Source: Manduca sexta (Eukaryota; Arthropoda; Insecta; Lepidoptera; Sphingidae). From it: a stretch of 64,000 nucleotides of DNA. The notes under the pieces are model-generated. The model saw only the letters and a list, made by a program, of their open reading frames with translations, had not been told where the DNA came from and made no database searches. Both the position numbers and the translations under genes were made by a program. This document shows positions 33,136-48,110 of this stretch, piece after piece (within the stretch, counting starts at the first letter, position 1; the number at the start of each line of letters is the position of its first letter). The stretch spans positions 1,612,001 through 1,676,000 of the forward strand of contig NC_051117.1 of assembly GCF_014839805.1 (NCBI RefSeq). Reading direction: 5' to 3'.

Positions 33136-36100
33136 AAGTTCTTTAAATAGACTAACCACCTTTTCCCAGTCCCTTTTTTCGAACTATTACGAAAATGGAC
33201 CACTCAAAACTATTATTGTTGATGTACTTATTTGAATTGGTTTATCCTCAAAATCCGATCACAGTTGAAATAAAACTAGTTTAAAGATTTTAACGCGGCT
33301 TTTATTATTATTTTTCTTCTTAGGGACAAAATAATCATATAAAAAACCGAAATACATCCAAATAATAGTCATATTTCAATGTCGTAACATTAGCGTAAAC
33401 ATAAGACATTATTATCGGACCGAAAATTATGATTGGGATAGCATATTCAAAATGGCCATTAAAGACTATTTGAAAACATGGTCGTACTCGTTTCAAGATA
33501 ATGATAGCAACCCTATAATTGTAAGATTATTAGAAACATTAACCTTATCTTTACTAAAGATGTAACAAACTCTGTTGGAACATTTAGTAGACAAGATACA
33601 CCTACAAATATCTTGTGAATAATTTTCATTACGTCAGCCTAATAATCAGAATTCGTAACTCCAAAAACAAATATTTTTCCCTATCAATGTTATTTCTCGG
33701 ATAAATTTTGAAAGGCAACCAATTCAATACTTCGAATTTTGCGCAAAAAATAAAATGCAGTGCTCACATAAAGACAATTGTTTGATTAAAAAATCTCAAA
33801 AGTATCACAGAAAAGCCGTTTATTATTGCTGTTTAAAATTAAATTAAAAATTCTGATAATTCAACTAAACCGATGATTAGCAAATCTAATATGTGTACTT
33901 ACGTTTCTCAGAAATTCGAATCTCGCTGTTGCGGCATACGCGTTCGTTCATTCAACTATTTTTTATACACTCTGCTGAAACTAGTAAACCGTCTATACCC
34001 GATGTGTGCCGGTTACGCCATAGACACCGGCGAAAATGTGTTCGTTTGTTTGTTTATTGTTAATTCTTTTTCGTACGAATAGCAAGTGTTTTACACGCGA
34101 GATCCAGGAATATAAACGATGTAATACTTTGACATCTTGCAATGATTCTTAGATTTCTATAGTTATCTCTAATACTTGAGGGATTGATTGAAAGGGATTT
34201 TGTTAATTTAATTCAATAAATTCTCTATAACGTAGCTGGTATATAATTAAATGCCAGTTTTGTGCATTATGAAAATATTCTATAGAAAATAGTTCCCTTA
34301 AATTAAACAAAGAAAAGGTGTAACCTATCTCGTTTTTCATGAAAAGATGACTAACTTCAGTATCTAAACACTAGCACAAAACAATATAAAAACAATGGAA
34401 GTGTCATGAATAGAAAATGAATAATCGAAAGTGTTCGTCGCCACGGTCTGTTGACGCTAATGTTTCTACACGCCTCGTTAGAACCAGAGATAATGTTCAG
34501 ATTACCTAAGAAAATATGTATAACCACGCCTATGTCGCGGAAAAAGGCAGACAGAAGTGCAAAAGAATTGCAACTGAATTCGAGTTCTAACGTCGATTGT
34601 CAATCCATAAAAACCCTAATCAAAAATGGATAACGATAATCAATAAAAAATCCCAATCTTAATCTTCGATCCAATCCTAAGAATGAACCATCATAATAAC
34701 TCATTTGTACGCATGTCAAAAAAGCTTTGTTCTGATTGGTCCATTTTCGCTATGTATTAAAAAAGTGATCGTTTATTGGTAACAGCTGTAAAATTATATA
34801 AATATATCTGAATATTTATTACAGTAGAAACAACGCTGCTCGTGATCATCTTCCGACTAGGCAACAAAAAAAAAATTGCTAAGGACATTGATATCATAAC
34901 CCTGACATTTACCGCCACAGTCGACGGGTAATAAATTTTATTAATTTAGATTACTCTGTCTATTTGTGAAGCCTTACAATAGCTGAGACTAGACAGGGAT
35001 CGGGGAATTTTCCCCCACACCCACGGCCATTTCCAACCCAGCGTGTTCCTTCACTCCACGTGAATCATGTTAGTAGCATAGTGACGTCATCGGATGACCA
35101 ACTTTATTTTTATATTCACACTATTTTACGTTTACAATTTAAATGTAGAACAGAATACAGCTGTTACTAATCTTTGGTTAGAAGCCTTGTTTTTAAGCAT
35201 ATTTGTATAGTTTCATGTTACAACCTTGAGTGGTGGGACAGAAATGTTTTCAGTTACTGGTCTAAACTGGTATAATTATTCGACATAACATACAACTGTT
35301 AGTATTCTAAAAACTCTTTTGAAATTATATATACATCATAATTATACGTTCTACTTCTTTAATTAATAATAATAAAAAAAAATCAATTTATCAAAACTGT
35401 AAGGAATTTAAGGAACATATAAACAATTTACACACTTTAAAATTAGCAGTCCTAACTTCGTTTATTTTTGCAACTAAATATCATTGTGTATTGCTGAATT
35501 CCCGTTTGGAAGGCACAAAGGAATGCGCACATGAAACTTTAATAACGGACGTCATAGGGTGCAGAACGTGGTGCAATGATTTGAAATTCAAAGTTGTATA
35601 GCGTCGCACCCGTTTATGGACATGCGTGGTGATTACCATCTACGACCGACTTGCTTATATCTTCATTTAATTTCGTATAAGTCGCTCTCTTAATAAAATG
35701 ATGACCTATTCCGAAATTGTTAATTCGTGGGAATCGTCAAAGAAACGAATTTGTATTTGCGACCTTTTTTTAGGTTGCTATAAAGTTTAAAGTATTAAAG
35801 ATAGGTCAAAAATGAAATGCACGCACCTATAGCACGAAAAAAAGAAAGAAAAAGTAAAAGTCACCAACAGAAATTAACGATTCCCACAAGTTAACAATTT
35901 TGGAGCAGGTGATTATTTTATTAAGAATGCAAAGTGTGTTGTACTAATATTAAACTACCTTAAATATGCCTTTTGCAAGACTTTATTTAATATGGTTGAT
36001 TGTCTTCAATAGGTCATAAATTAGACATTTAATACAGATTTTAAATAGGACCACGTCAAGAGAATTCGCCGTGCTCAATGAATATGACATTTTTCAGGTC

Positions 36101-36899
36101 AAAATTACTGTCTAGTACGCTGATTAGTGCTTCAATTATGTAGTATGGTACATAAACATAGCCTGACCTTTATATATTTTAGAACTCACTTTTTATCGCG
36201 GTTCTGACTGCGTGAAAAGGGATAAAAGTCCCGATTTATATTTTTAACGGGAGAAACCAGACGAAATATTTTAAGTTAAACCTCTCGCAACACATCGACG
36301 AAACTTACATTAAATTCCAAGCAGCAGCTTGCGCGTAATGCGTGTACAAACGGGCAAAAAACATTTTTTTTTTTGCTTCTGTTGCTCCAATAAAGATCGG
36401 CCAATTAAGTTTTTCTTCAATACCTAATATATAGACCTGGGACTGTTATTATATGTAAAGCTAAAATATTTATATTTTAAAATTTATGAATATAGTATAA
36501 AATTAAAAATGTTGCAATATAATTTATAGTTTAAGTTTCTATTTTCAACATTTGAGTACCAATGAGTACCTATCATCTCAATAACATACACACCGTTGAT
36601 AAATGATCCAAAACTATACTATAATTTCCACATCCGTTCATATTCCACCTGTATACTTGGATAATAAAATGAATATCAAAACCCAGCCATTTCCAATTAA
36701 GCCTTATTATTTATCGATATTATATTTTACAACATAAAATGTATTCGTTACAAAATATGACCGAACTGCTATCGACACCCGAGATATGATAATCCACTAG
36801 AAAATCTTTAAAAGCTATACCTGGCATCAAATAATAATATTACCGAGATAATCGAATGACGATATCGTTATGGGAAAACCGTGTTCTAAAATTATTATA
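33136..36899. other. Non-coding, no gene seen
   Basis: AT-rich, gene-free. At 33368-33405 the words AATGTCGTAACATTAGCGTA and AACATAAGACATTATTATCG recur at 62374-62417, a shared repeat fragment. One TGACGTCA octamer lies at 35082-35089. Confidence 0.4.
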
Positions 36900-37245
36900 A
36901 TACTAGGGGGTACCGGCAGGCGTGGTCCTGTTACGGACCTCATTTTATGTAAACCTTTCATCTTTTAGATTTCGACAACAGCGCCACCTATCGGGTTCAA
37001 AATTCTACAATGATTAAAACTAACTAACCAACTAACTCACAGAATTTTTCATTGAAATCGGTCAGGTGATTTCGGAAATTAGAGCGTAGGTACGAACAAC
37101 ATTTTTATACATTGCAACATATCTAGTTATTGATACAAACCTTGCCCTGACAATTATAAACATAAAGTAAAAGGATCAGTCAAACCGTTCCCGAGTTATG
37201 ATGTTATATACATGTGGCAACTAGTTTTTATGTATATAGATATGT
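36900..37245. repeat. Probable dispersed repeat (Lep1/RTE-like words)
   Basis: Contains ACAGCGCCACCTATCGGGTT, TTGAAATCGGTCAGGTGATT and CAAACCGTTCCCGAGTTATG, word types that recur in lepidopteran transposon tails, between GTACCGGCAGGCGTGG and a TATATAGAT-type end. Class not certain. Confidence 0.35.
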
Positions 37246-38735
37246 TAATACCTAAATAGGTGTATAATACGTTATTCAAATGTTATACAGGGCTTGTCCA
37301 AGGTACTGCTTTAGTTTATCAACTATAACAGATATGTCCATCGCGAAATGAAACATGCGAGAATCGAATCCACGGCCTTTTGGTTTCCAACCGACTACAC
37401 GCACCTGTTATATGGAACGAGATTAAGGGACCTATTGAAAAGCCACGCGATCCATACGTCATCGATTGTCAACCTTTTTCGAAGAACTCTCAACACTTTC
37501 TATTGTTCGTTATAAAAAAATATCTACAAAAGTAAAAAAAATATTGATCAAAAATGTATACTAGAACTGCATAGCAGACATATTTAACCAATCTGCCGAT
37601 GCCCAGTGACGCAGAGAGATCTATTTCGGTGCCAGCCGTCCCTAAATGGCTATCCCAACTATATTCGGCACATAACAATAGCGTCGCGAATTACATTCAT
37701 ACCAACGCGCGGTGAAATGCTTTAAGGGTATGTGTTTTACGTAATGGAATTGTATTATAATACATGCATCCTACAGTTGTACTCGGTTCTCTATTAATCG
37801 TGGGTGGAACACGTTATCGCTGCTGGCCAGCGTCCACCAGTGCGATAAGTGGAAGGGTTATGGTTTCACCGGTCTTTCGACTCGGCGTCATCGGAAATAA
37901 ATTGACTATCGTCTATACACCCTATACTATACTGCCTGGGACTCGTTTTCGTAAGATCGGGCCTATAAAAGCCAAAAAGAAATATGGGTCTTAGCGTCTA
38001 CGACAAACGCGTGGAACCACGTATCCGCATCGTCCTTCTCTAGTCACTAAGTTGCTCTCCGTCTTGAAACAACTTATTATTTTCAATAGCTTTCGGTCTG
38101 ACAGAATCCAAATATTTGTTGGTCGTACAATACTTTGTCTTGCTCTAGATCTAGCTCTCATTTCGATGCACCCTATTGCCCACGGCACAACAAATGTGAT
38201 AATACATGACTAATTTATGATTAGAAGACATACTCTATATTATAAAATGATAGAAATAATTAATCAGAAAGGTGTTAACAATTAAAATTAATAAAATTAC
38301 AACCGATCAGAGACGATGTCAGTTTTTTGTCGACATTATACAAGTTTTTATTCTGAATTTTATGTTAATGTTTTGAAAGTGCCATTCGCCATCTTTTATA
38401 ATTTCCAAACCAATAATAGTTTAAGTATTACTAGAAAATACTATTATTTTAGGACCTCTCACAAGCCACCTCGCTCGAGTCACATTTTCCTCTTGATCAT
38501 TGATATACGCGATTAAACTATTATAGCACATAATTCCAGCGCAGAATCAGCCATGTAGCATTGTTTATATAACTAAAGAAACAACGTGTTGTTTTTCATT
38601 TGCATAACCTATAAACGATTCAAACAACGTTCTAGTACATGTGCGCGCTGTATGCGGTAATATTTAGTTTGATCGGTCATTCAATTATGGAAAATAATGG
38701 TGATAGCAATATTTGGTGACACCCGATAATCATTT
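37246..38735. other. Non-coding, no gene seen
   Basis: AT-rich; short chance ORFs on both strands (37764-37994, 37991-38188) with no domains. Confidence 0.4.
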
Positions 38736-38910
38736 CAGCCGGGAATCGTCCACTGCTGGACATAGGCCTCCCCATTGAGCGTCATAGGGACCGGTTCTGG
38801 GCCGCCCTCATCCATCGGACTCCGGCGACCCTTACCAGATCGTCGGTCCATCTCGTGGGGGCCTGCCTACGCTGCGTCTCCCGGTTCGTGGTCGCCACTC
38901 CAGAACACCC
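38736..38910 (+). repeat. RTE-type LINE 3' region
   Basis: Contains ATCGTCCACTGCTGGACATA, GGCCTCCCCATTGAGCG, CCGGCGACCCTTACCAGATC and GGTCCATCTCGTGGGGGCCT, then GTCTCCCGGTTCGTGGTCGC. This order is typical of RTE-like LINE tails in moths and butterflies. Shorter pieces of the same theme are at 44310-44330 and 55375-55440. Confidence 0.6.
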
Positions 38911-39024
38911 GATAATGTTGAATGATTATATTTGTTACCAATAAATGATAGAATATAAACACGATATTTTAGGCGTGTTACGGAAGGGATTGAAATGCGC
39001 GGCACTGTATTATACTCTTAATAC

Positions 39025-39215
39025 TAAACTAGCTCTTGGCTGCGGTTCCGTTCGCGTGACAGATTTTGCGGGGTAAATATTTTCTTGTAATAAAAAGTAC
39101 CTTATAGCAGGGGTAATGTAGCTTCTTTGAGTGACAAAACAAAGTGGTTTATTAGTTCCTGAGATAAGCGTATTCACAAACTCTTCAATTGTATATAAGT
39201 ATATTTGTATGTATA
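39025..39215 (-). repeat. Lep1-like Helitron fragment
   Basis: Read on the minus strand it ends in GCAGCCAAGAGCTAGTTTAG, preceded by GCGAACGGAACC, with an upstream TTATCTCAGGAACTAATAAA block. It is diverged. The 'AAGCTAGT' end and the 'ATCTCAGGAACTA' block mark Lep1-type elements. Confidence 0.4.
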
Positions 39216-40850
39216 GTTAATAAGCGTGCTGAAACGCAGGTTATGTCTTTTAAAACGTACGTAGTCAGATAAAATACTTCGCGGGAATACGAAGACTCAG
39301 AAGGTAAACTTTCGCAGACGAAAACGAAACAGATTAAAATCGAATAATTTTGTTTGATGTACGCATGACGCTTCCTTTATTTTCATTTCATAGTCTCACA
39401 ACCAATTTTCGGGTATCGCCTACTCATAAACCAACCGGTAACAAGCCGATACAGCAAATCTCTCACTGCATCACTTATTTCGCACTAGTCGTTCGGCTTG
39501 GAAGTTGGTTTCACGGAAACATGTTTTCCTTGTTTTTCTTCCATTTTCAAGATAGTTTTGTTTGTACACCTACATATCTTCGGTTTACGTGGACGAGACA
39601 ATATTGTAAACAATTCTGAATAAGTTCTGAATATTTCATGGCGTGCAGATTACGTATGTATGTAGGTTTTGCAGATATGAACTACGCTTGTTTATTAAAA
39701 TGCATAAAAAACGAATATGATTAGAAAATCGACTTCTACAGACGGTATAGGTACGTACGCTCCTTTGCCCCTCCTGCCCCATCTCATTCCAACATACCAT
39801 TCTACTAAAATCATCTAGTTTCTGCACATGTTATAAAAAAAATTGGCATACTTTTTCACGATCGGCCGTCTGGCTGACGACCCCCAGTGGGGGGTCACGC
39901 TCGAAATGAAGTTAACGGATACCAAAGGCGAAAATGCACAATCATGGTCTATACCATTGTCGCTTTAAGTCCAAAATTTGAATACGTGTTTACTATTCTT
40001 CGGATGTAAGCGAAAACGGAATGAGATATACACGAATCGCCAAATAATGCTGATTACAAGAATAAACGCAAATATTCCTTTTCATTTGTCTAATACTATT
40101 TATTATCTACCATAGTTTTACCGAACCAACATTATCTATACGACATGTTTGCTTTTATTTCTTTTTCTCACTAACCTACTTTATCATTTACTTTTTTTGT
40201 ACTTTTAACCACTTGACGACACCAAGTCCTCACGTAAGTAATACAATAATCGATCGATACACAGCACTGGTACACGTCTGTAATATTCATGTTTCTATGA
40301 AGCGCAATCGATCGTAACCAGTGGTTCCTTCATAGCAGCCATGAAGCCGGGCTAGGTTATGTAATTTTGTTAACAAAGATACAGTAATTTAATCAAACCT
40401 ACCACCACGTATGATGTTTTTGGAATTAGTTAAAAACTGAATCGACAGATCATAGTTTGCCTACTGGGTAAAAAATAAATTCTGCATTTTACTCATAATG
40501 TAGGAAAGTTTTGGCGCCCATTCCTTTTAAACATTTACTGGACAAATCATAGCAAATATCAAAGTACCCTCAAAAATCGACCTGAGCACTAACCAGCTGG
40601 TAGGAAACGTACACAACAGAAGACTTATATACAATTCAACATAATTGAGGTATAATAACAAAGCATGAACGTACGTACAAATTGCCTTGGACCGCCCAAT
40701 TTCCTTTATATTCGGCTATTATTTACATTGTTAGCGTCACGAACAACATAAACATGCGATCAGATCTAGTGTTTATTTTACCGCAGCGTTGAAACGAGAT
40801 TTCTTAGCGCGCGGCCACTCAGCACTAAACGTTACATTCATTTATTCGCT
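39216..40850. other. Non-coding, no gene seen
   Basis: AT-rich; the ORF at 39350-39619 shows no domain. No RNA gene recognised. Confidence 0.4.
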
Positions 40851-41082
40851 GATGGTAGGATTTTATATCCGCCCGGATAGCGACCACATGGTGTTAAAAT
40901 CCGCCATAGTAAGCCACGCAAGTGTATCGCCTTCCGGGATCTGCCTATGTATATCTAGTTCCAACAAGTCGGCATAATTATGTCGACTGCCGAGGGGTAA
41001 TCATCTCTCGACAGTCGATATGCTATTGGACTCTTCACTTCACTTACCATAAGGAGCTGTAGGAACGCTGTACCGCGCACGT
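40851..41082 (+). repeat. Dispersed repeat family D, copy 2
   Basis: Plus-strand copy: ATGGTAGGATTTTATATCCG, CCCGGATAGCGACCACATGG, CCATAGTAAGCCACGCAAGT, GTATCGCCTTCCGGGATCTG, GTCGACTGCCGAGGGGTAAT. Matches copy 1 block by block. Confidence 0.65.
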
Positions 41083-44000
41083 ATAAAAAAGAAATAAAAA
41101 ATCAATTTTACTCAAAAACAAATGAGACTCGACCGGGACTGGAATTTTTTGCTTTATACGGTCAAACTATATCGGTCATCGACAGAAATGTTGCCACTGA
41201 TTGACACACAGCTGACGTTTCGTGGCAGTTGTGCCATTACATTACATTTTTTACTCATGAGGAGCCTGAAACCCAAATTAATATCCCCAGTTCCTTTACA
41301 ATGGCCGACAATTCACGACTGAACATATTTTATCTAGTGTTTGTAGAATAAAGTGATCATTTATTAAACGACCTAAATACTCATCCAACAGCGTTATGCT
41401 ATAAAATAATCGACACAAAAGAATGTCTGCACTCAATGACACGCGCGTATCAACGGTATTGTGTATTACAATGGTAAATAAACGGATAACCGTGGCATTT
41501 CACCGGACGCGCGGCTCGTGACAATAGTTTCATGTCGATCGGCATCAGAAAGGACGGGAAGTTATCGTACACGTTACACTATTATTGAAAAGGGATATTG
41601 ACTTTACATAATGGTCAAAATGTATCTTCTTATCGTCACTTGAATTTAATAGATTGCTTTGGATCATAAACAGTCAATACCAGAGAAATTAATGCAAATA
41701 ATACTAAAGACATACATAAGTTGGCGACAACTCTAACATACTCATGTTATAATCTAAAATAAATCATCGCACACTAGGTTATCATTATATGCAATAAGAA
41801 AAACAAACATTTTACTAAAACCGCAATGACAAACGACACACTGATAACCTTTCTGCTTTAAGTCTAACTAGCCAATATACGCTTTCTTGATAACGAAAGC
41901 TACTATATCCTCAAATGGTTAGGCAGAGGCGAAATCAGTGCGTTCTTTTGTCGAAGCAATATTTCATGTGACAGGGAACGAGCCTAAATTTGCAATACCG
42001 GACTTTTAGGTATGTTTCGTTGAGTCACGAAACTCACAATTTTTTTGTTCTACCTGGAAATCGAAATCAAATTGATGATTCAAGTGCATATGGATGAGTT
42101 GATGAAATAAATGTTAGCAATACAAATATTATTGTCGTCATAACGCGTTGTTGCGTAAAGGAAAATATTAGAATTAAATATAATCAAATAAATATTTATA
42201 TTTATTATAATATCGTGGTGATAAAAACCGTCATCAAATAGCCCCTTACGTATGTATTGTTTATAGAATTATTTTAAATAGAATTATTTTTTTAGAATTA
42301 TTTTTTCATGACAAAGTGAAATAAATAAATATAATTATATCTTAAGTTGTATTAATGACGTGTTTAGCAAAAATAAACGTAACATCTGGACTATAGTGTC
42401 ATGTGTTTCAGATAATCTAAATTAGGAGCTTTATTCGGAGACTTTAACGTATAAACATACATATACGCGTAGACTCACATTTATATAATACCGAAATTGT
42501 AGGCAGGAGGACATCAGTCGACCAATACATTCACGACTCATCTTCGATTAGAAAATTGTGATAAATTCATCCAACGTAGACTCAGGCCTACCACACAATT
42601 AAAAAGCCAGTAACCTAGTGTTTGGTGGTGGAAAATATCTAAAGAATTCTTTAAAAATATCGTGTATTAGGAACTCCAAGCAACTTTGATCACACAACTT
42701 AAACGAGATTGCGTACCATTTATCTCGGAGCAAGCATCGAAACCACGACCTCTCGTTCCACAGACAACTCACGTCCCGCTGCGTCATGGCATGTTGTGGA
42801 TTACTTAGCATGACACTGCAAATTTTACACTTTCTCTCGTAAATTGTTCGGTACACACACGGCTACTTTCTTTAAACTGTTTAGCTGTTAAGTGCCAGCG
42901 ATAAGAGTAACTCTCGTGAGTCATCTATTCCTTGTCTATAGGTAGGATTAGTCGGTTTGACCGAAGAGGTCATAAAGTATTATAATAAAATAGAAAATAG
43001 ACTTACCGTTGTTTTTTTTTAAATAGCACAAGCTGCAAACGGGCAAATTGGCCGATCTCTGCCCTGAACACCAAAAATATTTTAAGCACCATGTGGCGGA
43101 TTCGAAGCAATGGAATAGATATTGCGAGCTCAAATGACTCATTTGGTAATTTTTCGTCGTTTTCTTTTCTAAATATTTATATCGTTAGAATAGCTCCATT
43201 TAAAAATATATAAAAGTCTATTCATATAACAAATGCTCTTATCCACGTTAGATACAAGTCCACAAGTCACATTATGACTAAATCAAGAAACAAAAAAATA
43301 TTTATTCCAATTTAAACCTTACGACAATACGGTTACGTTTCCACTGGCATAACCAAACGGGCCCTCACCGCCCATCAAACCATGTCATAACGCACTCGCA
43401 AACTAATTAAAGTTTAACGCCGGTCGCTCCAAACTGGGCACAATGGAACAATCAACCTGCATGCACACAATGCATTGAACCTTCCTTGAATAATTAAAGC
43501 CATCGATTCACGTAACGCACTAGCCAGACCAGCGAAGTAGGGTGGGTGGTTGTCGGGAATACACCCCTCTGCGTGGCGGGTTAAAAATGGGTGTGGCGCC
43601 CGCGAACCCCTTTGCAATGTCCGCCACAAATTTGTTTTTCCTCTTTATTTCCATGTTTGACCGGTCGTGTTTTTCTTTGTTTCTGTGGGTTTACGTGAAT
43701 TCTAATGAATAAAGTTTCAAATTGTGTATTTGAGAAAATAACATTGTTGCAATAAACTTAACAAAATAGCATAGGTATATACCTTATATTAACTAATGTA
43801 ACCACCAAAATATTTACCACATATTGTGTAGAGAATACAAATGTATCAACATATGACCATAGCTATGCCTAAAACATATTCAGTGTAATCTTATTATGTG
43901 ATCTGATTTAGCTTATTTATTATTTGTTTTTATGTGTAAATTCAAGTCATATATGATTACTAGACCAAATTAATTTGCATGGCAGCTCAAAGCTGGTAAG

Positions 44001-44440
44001 AGACCCAGATCTCACCAAAACATCTTTCATTTATGAGATATTTGTAAAATAGATTCATGAGAACCAACATTCCTTATGAGAATAGACAAGTAGTCATATC
44101 AAAATTATGTTTTTGTCTAATCATTAAATGAAGACCTAGTTCCTGCTATGGCATATGGCCTAATTAATTTTCTATCCCACATATCAGACATAAATATGTT
44201 AACAATATGATTAGTTGAGTGATTAACACTGACAAACTGCCATTAGTCTAACAAGGCAATTACATACATAACTCTACCAGTTTATCACCATCCATATGAG
44301 CCTGTGTTTCTGTCCACTGCTGGACGACCTATTCTTTCAACCACTATTCAATCCTATATAAAGCATAATGAGACATACACAAATCATTATTTATCAATGT
44401 AATAAGCAATAAGACTGGAAACGTAACTTGAACATCTATC
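41083..44440. other. Non-coding, no gene seen
   Basis: AT-rich apart from 43410-43630, a GC-richer patch whose minus-strand ORF has no recognised domain and may be a repeat piece. No gene supported. Confidence 0.4.
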
Positions 44441-44652
44441 AATACATATTATAAAACAAAGTCCCCTTATCTATCTGTCTGTATGTTGTTAATTATCTCA
44501 AAATCTACAGAATGGATTTCTATGAAATTTGCTATGGAGATAGTCTAAGACCCTGGGAAAGTTATAGGCTACTTTATATCCTAGGAAAATATCTAGTGGA
44601 TGTTTTATCCCGGAAACTCCGTCACGCCGGCGAAGCCGCAAGCAAAAGCTAG
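44441..44652 (+). repeat. Lep1-like Helitron-type element
   Basis: About 210 bp ending CGGCGAAGCCGCAAGCAAAA followed by GCTAGT. Within it, TATCTATCTGTCTGTATGTTG-type and GAAATTTGCTATGGAGATAG words precede TTTATCCCGGAAACTCCGTC. A GC hairpin a few bases before CTAG is the mark of a Helitron 3' end. Non-coding. Confidence 0.55.
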
Positions 44653-47600
44653 TAAACCATAAAGATATAGTCTTATAAGGAAACAGGCTTGCAAGTACTA
44701 TACTGACTTAGTAATTAAAGCCGTATTAGACTTAATACAGTTAAGGCTGCTGAGCGGGGGCTACATGGTTATTCGGAACACCCCTTGACAGACTCAGCAA
44801 CCAAAGGTTGAGTTCACAAATATATTTCTCTATATCTGTTAAAAACATTTATGTATGTTACATATAATCCTACAGTATTATGATGAAATCCTTATAGTTT
44901 TCACAAGTAACTTCATAACTTGTTAAATTGGTATAAATATTAGCCTCCGCACAATTGGGTCATATTATTCATTACCATTAAAGCTTGTAATACCAGATAA
45001 AAAGGATTATCACATGAGTGAATGCAATAGTAAAAATCTAACTAAGAAGATCTTCTCCCAATCATTTATCCTGCTATAAAAGAACAACCATTTTTGGAAC
45101 ACTATTGTCATCTATCATTGACTTGTGAGATGTGTTTGTATAAAAAATATGAGTAATCTCAAATCTTACCTGAGCCAACAAAAATCTATTGCTTTTGGCA
45201 TAAGTCATAGAAACTGTAACAGACATTCAACAATATGATTATGCCTTTATGTTTTTATTTCATATAGATTTAAAAAAAATATTTATTACTTATGGTAATT
45301 TTGCATTAACTTGAAGGTTTATATTTTATAATTCTACATTAGATTTTACTAGTATTACATCTTTAAAATACATTTATGGCTTATTGCAGGCATGTCTATC
45401 GTTTCTATAAACTGCCTACCAAATTTGAAAATCTATGGCATAACACAACTAAAAAAAAAACAGGTTTTTTTTTGCTTTTGGAATGTTATTATGGTTAAGC
45501 ATGATATTATGTCTTAAGCATGTAGGTTTACAAAATGCTGGATCATGCTTGTATTTTGTTGCTATGTGCCATGTTTATTTGTAGTCATCAATATATAAAA
45601 TTTCACACTGTTAAGATAAATATATTATCTTCAACAGAGTCCAATTATAAAATAAGTAAATACATTTAACAATTCTAAGAACATAATTATCTTTGAACAT
45701 TTACTAATTCTACATATCTCTTATTTATATGTGTTTAAAGTATTAGAAGCAGCTTTTATTTTATGAAATGAGATCTTTAGAAAGAAAAGTACTTTTTCAT
45801 AGTGTGAAGTCCTCTGATCCATCAAAATTACAACTTATATTTCACAAAACATTAAAATCAATTTACTTTACAAACATCACAACCACTGTAATGAAACTGA
45901 CACTTTCTTCTGGTTTATTACAAACAGAATATGCAATTCATTTACTCCCATCAGAAAATCAAAAACAATTTTAATACATACAAAATAAGTACATAATTCT
46001 GTCTCGGAATAAACTTGAGATAAAATTATATGTCAGATCCCACTAATGTTGCCATTGACTTGTCAATTTACAACATTATGTGTTGTGATAATAAGGTCAT
46101 CGAGGACACCTGTGTTCACACCAATATGTTACTGTCGTAAATCTGAAAGTATGTGCGGCTATTCGGTGTAATATAGTTCAATTCTAGCATAGACAAATTT
46201 TGGCCTAGATCTATAATTTATTTATAATATTAATATTTAGGCATTATTGTTAAAATTCTATTGAATATAAGAAATTTTTTAGTTACTTTAAGAAATTAAG
46301 TAAATTTTTTATATTTTCTAAAAACTGCAAGGTTTTATACTGCATTCACCATCATGGGTCACTGATAGAATGACACGCACATATTTTGTTATAGTATCTG
46401 AATCCTTACAAGAAATGGCACAGCTTTATTGTATTTAATTGGATTTGTAATATTGACAAATTAAATGTTTATGCATGAAGTTTTTACTGTAATTTACTTG
46501 TAAATATAAGTACTATTATCATATTAAAACCATATGACCACATTCAGGGAAGGAAAACACTAAACTTATAAGTACCAACTTATGATAATATATATTATTT
46601 TTGGTGCAATTGATAAACTGTATATTTTTTCCATCTGTAGACACAGCAGCAAATACCTATTTTATATAGGAATATAAAATGTACTCAAAGACCACTATCA
46701 CCAAGTTTTATAACCTTAAATTTGGCTTATCATTATGATTCAAACAAGCTGCATTATGAAAAAATGATAATTTTACATTGTAATGACCTAAATGAAATTA
46801 ATGTAACAATTTTTTTTATACATAGCTCAAATGCTGCAAAATGAGAGTGTCATACAATATTTTATATCTTATCAATGCAGTTCCCGTCCAATGTAACCCA
46901 GGAATTAGTATACTTGTTAACTGGTTTCTGTAAGGTGTCATGCAATGATAACTATAAATGTGACCTGTAGGCCAATGAAGAAAATTGTAGCTAATCCAAC
47001 CTTAGTCCAGAGGATTTTGCTTTGTAATGTTTTACAATTCAGTCCACACCCATTTTTACAATGGGCCACACAAACCACAGAAAATAGTATGAAAATGATT
47101 GCCTTTACATGTACAGCATTGCTTCCACAAGCGTTTTAGTATAAAAATGCAATGTCGGCCGTCCCTTTTCGGTGTTCGGAAACGACGCTATCTGTCTCCC
47201 TCACTTCCACATATCACGACAGGTCAATATTCAATTTCCATTACATCCTCATTTTGTAACACCATTTATGCATAATAACCACTAATAAATGTATTTTAGA
47301 CAATTATAAAGGAACACACCCGATTACCCGAATGTACCACGATGGGGCGTATGTGTCCGTATCGAAGCCGATTCAAACGGAAAAACACGTTTAACACCAA
47401 AAATCACACATGAATCACCATAAATACACTTGAAAACGGCACAAAGGCGTTAACAAAGAATAGAAAAAGCTGATTACAGTATAAATCGATCTACATCTAG
47501 CAACAGGGCAGCGCCTAGTACATATCTCTATGTATATAGCTATAGCCACTATACGCACCCAGTTTCCCAATAAATGTTCAATATCCGTGCATCCGGTGGG

Positions 47601-47864
47601 CAAACTATATCTCCGAACACTTAGTACAACGTATATCTAAGCCTTCAACCTCCATATTCTGAACACAACGCTAATTGGTACGCATTTTACGCAACGATAT
47701 AGCCGGCGAAGGGTATCACATACACCCTCCGAGTTATACTATTTACGAATATTGCTCACAATATGAAGCTTCGTAATAGCCAGCAACGCTATTTTAAATC
47801 AATATTACACAATGAAAGCAAAAGAATAACGAATGATTAGCAGCAAATGAAACTAGAACTTTAC
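44653..47864. other. Repeat-poor AT-rich sequence, no gene proven
   Basis: Few recognisable repeats and several AATAAA signals on both strands, so a long 3' UTR or intron is possible. Short ORFs at 45768-45974 and 46945-47139 are not supported. Confidence 0.35.
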
Positions 47865-48110
47865 CCTTCTGTCAGCAATATCCCGTAGACAGTCGCTCCA
47901 GCGGTTTTCGAAGGCTTTCTATACCACCATTAAGACTGGATTCTCACTTTTTGGCACATTTTGTATATTTTTAACGGCACCACACTATAACAAGGATTAT
48001 TCACAGGTTTTTATCACGGAACTATCCACCATTAGCTTTTCATACACCCTCAAGATCGGTCCTTTTCACGGCCATTTGCAAATTGCGTCAAAGTTCCTAG
48101 AACGTGATTG
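47865..48110 (-). other. Possible non-coding first exon and promoter (minus strand)
   Basis: On the minus strand a donor GAAGG|GTAAAG follows 47865, preceded by ~150-240 bp of less AT-rich sequence with no long frame. A CCAAT box in minus orientation lies near 48109-48113. It could be the 5' UTR exon of the G-beta gene, with a ~17-kb first intron, or of another gene. Confidence 0.3.

Noticed and set aside
43414..43629. 71-codon minus-strand ORF in a GC-richer patch
   Set aside because: No family recognised; alternative frames are equally plausible, and it is probably a repeat fragment.
46970..47142. Minus-strand frame with two hydrophobic segments and cysteines
   Set aside because: It looks like a membrane protein piece, but it has no start codon and no convincing acceptor, and it arises from T-rich sequence.
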